Positions 61,159 to 64,000 of a DNA stretch of 64,000 nt are shown in pieces (the stretch's first letter is position 1; the number at the start of each line of letters is the position of its first letter). The notes below the pieces were generated by a model, which saw only the letters and a list, made by a program, of their open reading frames with translations, was not told where the DNA came from and did not search any database. The position numbers were made by a program, and so were the translations under genes. Source of the DNA: SpSt-583 sp034434015 (GTDB taxonomy: Bacteria; Chloroflexota; Anaerolineae; Anaerolineales; UBA6663); contig DAOUAB010000229.1 in the NCBI GenBank assembly GCA_034434015.1, positions 1 to 64,000 of the forward strand, given 5' to 3'.

Positions 61159-61365
61159 ATGAGCTGGTCAAAGATCTCGCTGTTCCTGTCGGGACTCTTT
61201 TTTGGCGGCGCGCTCGACCACGTCTTTCTTGCCGTGAAGGGCTCCCCTTTCACGCCCTATGGCGTGCGGTCAGGCGTGCGCGGAAATTGGGCCTTGGCAG
61301 CGCTGGATGGCGCGCTGGCCTTGATGCTCTACGGATGGCCGCGCCGTCGGGAGACGCAGGAATGA
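61159..61365 (+). CDS. Small membrane protein, unknown
   Basis: 68 residues, two hydrophobic segments (about 5-20 and 43-58) with a polar loop GSPFTPYGVRSGVRGNW. Resembles small conserved hypothetical proteins by pattern only. The ATG has a weak ribosome site. Confidence 0.6.
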   Translation: MSWSKISLFLSGLFFGGALDHVFLAVKGSPFTPYGVRSGVRGNWALAALDGALALMLYGWPRRRETQE

Positions 61366-61461
61366 GAAACAACTCGCCACCCCGCAGCCAGCCTGGCAAG
61401 CTGCTGAATTCGACCGGGATTTGATCCTGATTTGGACGAGTCGCCTGAGCGGCGGTCCGCG

Positions 61462-61755
61462 CTACAACCCCGGTGGGAGAAGACCCCTCGGCCGGAGGGC
61501 CTGGTCCCCGAGCCCGCACCGGCGAACGAGCATGTAGCGGGGTTGGCTGCCGGTGACCAGGTTGCAATCAGCGTGCAGCGGGCATTGGCCGCAGGGTTGG
61601 TCGCGCGGGTCCAGCTTGACCAGCCGTCTCTTAGAGACGAGCAGTTCCAGCATGCCTTCCAGTGCGCCCGGTTGAACGTCCAGGCGGCGGCTCATCTCCT
61701 GGAGGTTGAGCCCGCCGCGGTGTTCAGCCAACAGCGTCAGGACCTGGGTCAACAT
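61462..61755 (-). CDS. feoC: FeoC-like regulator
   Basis: 97 residues. Winged-helix with LAEHRGGLNLQEMSRRLDVQPGALEGMLELL, and a cysteine set CGQCPLHADC near residue 57-66 that could bind an Fe-S cluster as in FeoC. It follows feoB by 61 bp. It would adjust FeoB level or activity with iron or oxygen. Confidence 0.85.
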   Translation of the reverse strand: MLTQVLTLLAEHRGGLNLQEMSRRLDVQPGALEGMLELLVSKRRLVKLDPRDQPCGQCPLHADCNLVTGSQPRYMLVRRCGLGDQALRPRGLLPPGL

Positions 61756-61816
61756 CGTCCGCTCTCGAGCTGGCTGCTGCCCCTGGCCGGGCCGGGTTTG
61801 ATTGACCCGGCCGCCC

Positions 61817-63511
61817 TTACCCCAGCCCCAGCAGCCGGCCCCCCTGGTAGACCAGGAAGGCCGCCAGCCAGGCCACCAGGGTCTGGTACACGGCCGAAAA
61901 TACGGCCCAGCGCCGGCCGAACTCGTGGGTGAGGGCGCCGAGCGTGGCGGCGCACGGCACATACAACAGGACAAACACCAGCAACGCAAAGGCGGTCAGC
62001 GGCGTGAAGCGAGCGCGCAGCGCCTGGCTGAGGGCCGTATCCTCGGCTTGGGCGTCGGCCGTCACCAGGTTGACGCCCGGGAGCACGCTAACCAGCGTCT
62101 TGCCCGACTCGAACGTGGCCGTCGCGAAGCCGGTGACAATGCCGAGCAAGTCTTCGCCCAAGGTCGGGGGCACGGCGCTGTCCAGGTCGCCTTGACTGCC
62201 GACGTACATCTGGCTCAGGGTGCTGACCACCACCTCCTTGGCCACGAAGCCGCTGACCAGGGCGCCGGCCGTGTCCCAGCGGCCGAAGCCGAGCGGCTCA
62301 AAGGCCGGCGCAATCGCGGCGCTGACACGCCCGAAATACGAGTCGCGAGGCGCGGTCACGCCCCAGGGTAGATTGAGCAGCAGCCACATCAAGATCGAGA
62401 CCGCCAGGATGGTGGTGCCGGCCTTGTGGAGCATCCCGCTGGTCCGGTCCCAGGTATGGATCAGGACGCCTTTGAGGGACGGCCAGCGATACGGCGGCAG
62501 TTCCAGGACAAAAGCCGAGGTCAGGTCTGGCTTGAGCAGGGTGCGCGTGAATACCAGCCCGGCCAGGATAGCGGTCAGGATGCCCAGCGCGTACAACGTC
62601 CAAACAACCACGTCGGCGCGGTCCCCGAAGAAGGCCAGGCCGAAGACGACGTAGACGGGCAGGCGCGCCGAGCACGACATCAAGGGCACCAGCAGGGCGG
62701 TCACGAGACGGTCCCGGCGGCCGGCGATGGTCCGGGTGGCGTAAATCGCGGGCACGGCGCAGCCCAGGCCCAGGATCATGGGGATGAAGGATTTGCCGTG
62801 CAGGCCGACCACGCGCATGAAGCGGTCCATGACGAAGGCAGCACGCGCCAGGTATCCGGAGTCCTCCAGCAGCGCCAAGAAGAAATACAGGATCAGCAAG
62901 CCTGGCACGAAGACCAGCACGCTGCCCACGCCCGCCACCACGCCGTCAACGACTAGCGAGCGCAGCCACTCTGGGGCTCGCAACACTCCCAGGATCGCGG
63001 CCAGCCAACGGGCGATCGGACCGTTGATCACGCCGTCCACCCAATTCAGGTAGGGTGCGGAGACGTTCATGACCAGGTAGAAGACCAGGTACATGACGGC
63101 GAAGAAGATAGGCAGGCCCAGCCAGCGGTGGGTAACGACGTTGTCGATGCGCCGCGTCAGTGCCAGGCGATCCCCCAGCGGGCGGCGGACCACCTGCCGG
63201 ACCAGGCCGTTGATAAAGCTGTACCGCCGATCGGCCAGGATCAGGTCCGGATCGTCATGGTGCCGCTCGCGCAGGCCGGTGGACAGTTCATGGGCCAGGG
63301 TCAGGATCGGACGGCTGTCCGGGAGTTGCTGCACCCGGGCCACGATATCGGTCTCGCCCTCCAGGAGTTTGAGAGCCAGCCAGCGAGGCGGATAACGGCC
63401 GCCCCCCAGGTCCGCTTCCGCCAGGGCAGCCGTGAGGCATTGGATCGCTTCTTCAACGTCGTGGCCGTAGTCCACGCGAAAAGCGGCCAGGGCCGCGGTC
63501 GGGGCGCTCAT
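61817..63511 (-). CDS. feoB: FeoB membrane domain, separate gene
   Basis: 564 residues. N-terminal helical spacer, then about 10 helices with the Gate motifs GLGCAVPAIYATRTI and SCSARLPVY, and GFVAKEVVVSTLSQMY. This is the Fe(II) permease part of FeoB without its G domain. It starts in ATGA overlapping the end of the G-domain gene, so both are made together and likely assemble. Normal FeoB is one protein of 700-800 residues. Confidence 0.92.
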   Translation of the reverse strand: MSAPTAALAAFRVDYGHDVEEAIQCLTAALAEADLGGGRYPPRWLALKLLEGETDIVARVQQLPDSRPILTLAHELSTGLRERHHDDPDLILADRRYSFINGLVRQVVRRPLGDRLALTRRIDNVVTHRWLGLPIFFAVMYLVFYLVMNVSAPYLNWVDGVINGPIARWLAAILGVLRAPEWLRSLVVDGVVAGVGSVLVFVPGLLILYFFLALLEDSGYLARAAFVMDRFMRVVGLHGKSFIPMILGLGCAVPAIYATRTIAGRRDRLVTALLVPLMSCSARLPVYVVFGLAFFGDRADVVVWTLYALGILTAILAGLVFTRTLLKPDLTSAFVLELPPYRWPSLKGVLIHTWDRTSGMLHKAGTTILAVSILMWLLLNLPWGVTAPRDSYFGRVSAAIAPAFEPLGFGRWDTAGALVSGFVAKEVVVSTLSQMYVGSQGDLDSAVPPTLGEDLLGIVTGFATATFESGKTLVSVLPGVNLVTADAQAEDTALSQALRARFTPLTAFALLVFVLLYVPCAATLGALTHEFGRRWAVFSAVYQTLVAWLAAFLVYQGGRLLGLG

Positions 63512-64000
63512 GTCCCGTGCCTCTGGGCGGATGTTCTCGCGACGCGGACGGCCTGCGCCAGCAACTCGTCAATGCCCTCGCCCCGGCTGGCGGCCGTCGG
63601 AACCACCGGGATGCCGCCGAGCGCAATTGAAAGGGCGCACAGATCGATGGCGCCTTTCTGCCGGCGGAGCTCGTCGGCCATATTGAGTGCCAGCACCAGC
63701 GGGACCCCCAGCTCCAGAAGCTGGACCGTCAGGTACAGGTTGCGCTCCAGGTTGGTCGCATCCACGACGTCGATGATGACGTCCGGCCAGGCCTCAAGGA
63801 CGAAGTCGCGGGCGATGACCTCCTCCGGCGAATACGCGGTCAGGCTGTACGTGCCGGGCAGATCCACCACTCCCAAGGTCAGTCGCTCAAATCGGCAGGA
63901 GCCTTCTTTCTTTTCGATCGTCTTGCCGGGCCAGTTGCCTACGTGTTGGCGCAGCCCGGTCAGGGTGTTGAAGAGGGTGGTCTTTCCGGCGTTGGGGTTG
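63508..64000 (-). CDS. feoB: FeoB G-domain, separate gene (partial at window edge)
   Basis: The last 164 or so residues are inside the window. Motifs in order: NPNAGKTTLFNTLTG (G1), WPGKTIEKKEG (G2 area), DLPGTYSL (G3), LNMADE (G4) and TAASRGEG (G5). It ends with ARTSAQRHGT-stop just as the membrane part begins, so the split is at the junction of G domain and spacer. The start is beyond the window. Confidence 0.92.
   Translation of the reverse strand, partial: NPNAGKTTLFNTLTGLRQHVGNWPGKTIEKKEGSCRFERLTLGVVDLPGTYSLTAYSPEEVIARDFVLEAWPDVIIDVVDATNLERNLYLTVQLLELGVPLVLALNMADELRRQKGAIDLCALSIALGGIPVVPTAASRGEGIDELLAQAVRVARTSAQRHGT

Overview
The window is GC-rich, tightly packed bacterial DNA. It carries an accessory region devoted to metal handling, extracytoplasmic redox chemistry and metal-dependent regulation, bounded or interrupted by mobile-element remnants. 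No ribosomal or other core marker is present, so taxonomy is inference. The gene mix (fused CopC-CopD-cytochrome, DUF5667-type sigma partner, SPFH/PpiC/L,D-transpeptidase block, PCYCGC lipoprotein, split feoB, P1B ATPases) best recalls Chloroflexota, with low to moderate confidence.

Layout. 1-5.3 kb is a mobile-element zone: an IS21 right end (istA end, istB), two tyrosine recombinases, a 3' half-tRNA-Met that looks like an attachment core, a long perfect inverted repeat and a decayed ABC-transporter ATPase. 5.3-11.1 kb is a metal-efflux unit (SmtB-like ArsR regulator, P1B-4 ATPase) followed by membrane methyltransferases and the most striking item in the window: two adjacent genes, a PCYCGC lipoprotein and a membrane-anchored rhodanese, each interrupted by an in-frame TGA exactly where a conserved redox cysteine belongs. 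Each TGA is followed, after the same 21-nt spacing, by a small hairpin with a CGTG loop. I read these as two selenoproteins with bacterial SECIS elements.

11.1-19.8 kb is a copper block: a CopC-CopD-cytochrome c fusion, DUF3105, DUF305, a PCu(A)C chaperone, small membrane proteins and a two-component system. 19.9-27.3 kb is an envelope block: a cation-diffusion-facilitator fused to an HflK/SPFH domain, HflC and HflK homologues, a double-parvulin PPIase and a Tat-exported L,D-transpeptidase. 28.2-32.8 kb holds a DUF1573 lipoprotein, a three-gene HdrB/GlcD/ferredoxin-like oxidoreductase, a CcdA-like transporter with its own CxxC domain and a DsbA-like protein. On the minus strand, 32.8-37.8 kb is an iron-uptake operon: Fur, an FTR1-DUF2318 fusion, two FtsX-type permeases and an ABC ATPase.

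38.1-44.2 kb is a set of Met/Gly/Trp-rich exported proteins with a Met-rich histidine kinase, its response regulator, an ECF sigma factor and a His-rich sigma partner. 44.3-52.8 kb is a second efflux region: two CmtR-like repressors, two lspA-type genes, a DUF2085 protein, methyltransferases and two more P1B ATPases with unusual APC and CSC membrane motifs. 52.8-57.3 kb contains an ISKra4-like transposase fragment fused to a trypsin-like protease, a second facing trypsin-like protease, and decayed DNA. The right end (57.5-64 kb, mostly minus strand) has a ferric-reductase-like protein, a frameshifted beta-lactamase-family lipoprotein, a SAM methyltransferase, and an Feo iron(II) system in which FeoB is split into separate G-domain and membrane genes, followed by FeoC.

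Read together, the window couples metal efflux (three P1B ATPases with three metal-sensing repressors), copper handling and iron acquisition to a large extracytoplasmic thiol/selenol redox toolkit. The two putative selenoproteins lie inside that toolkit.
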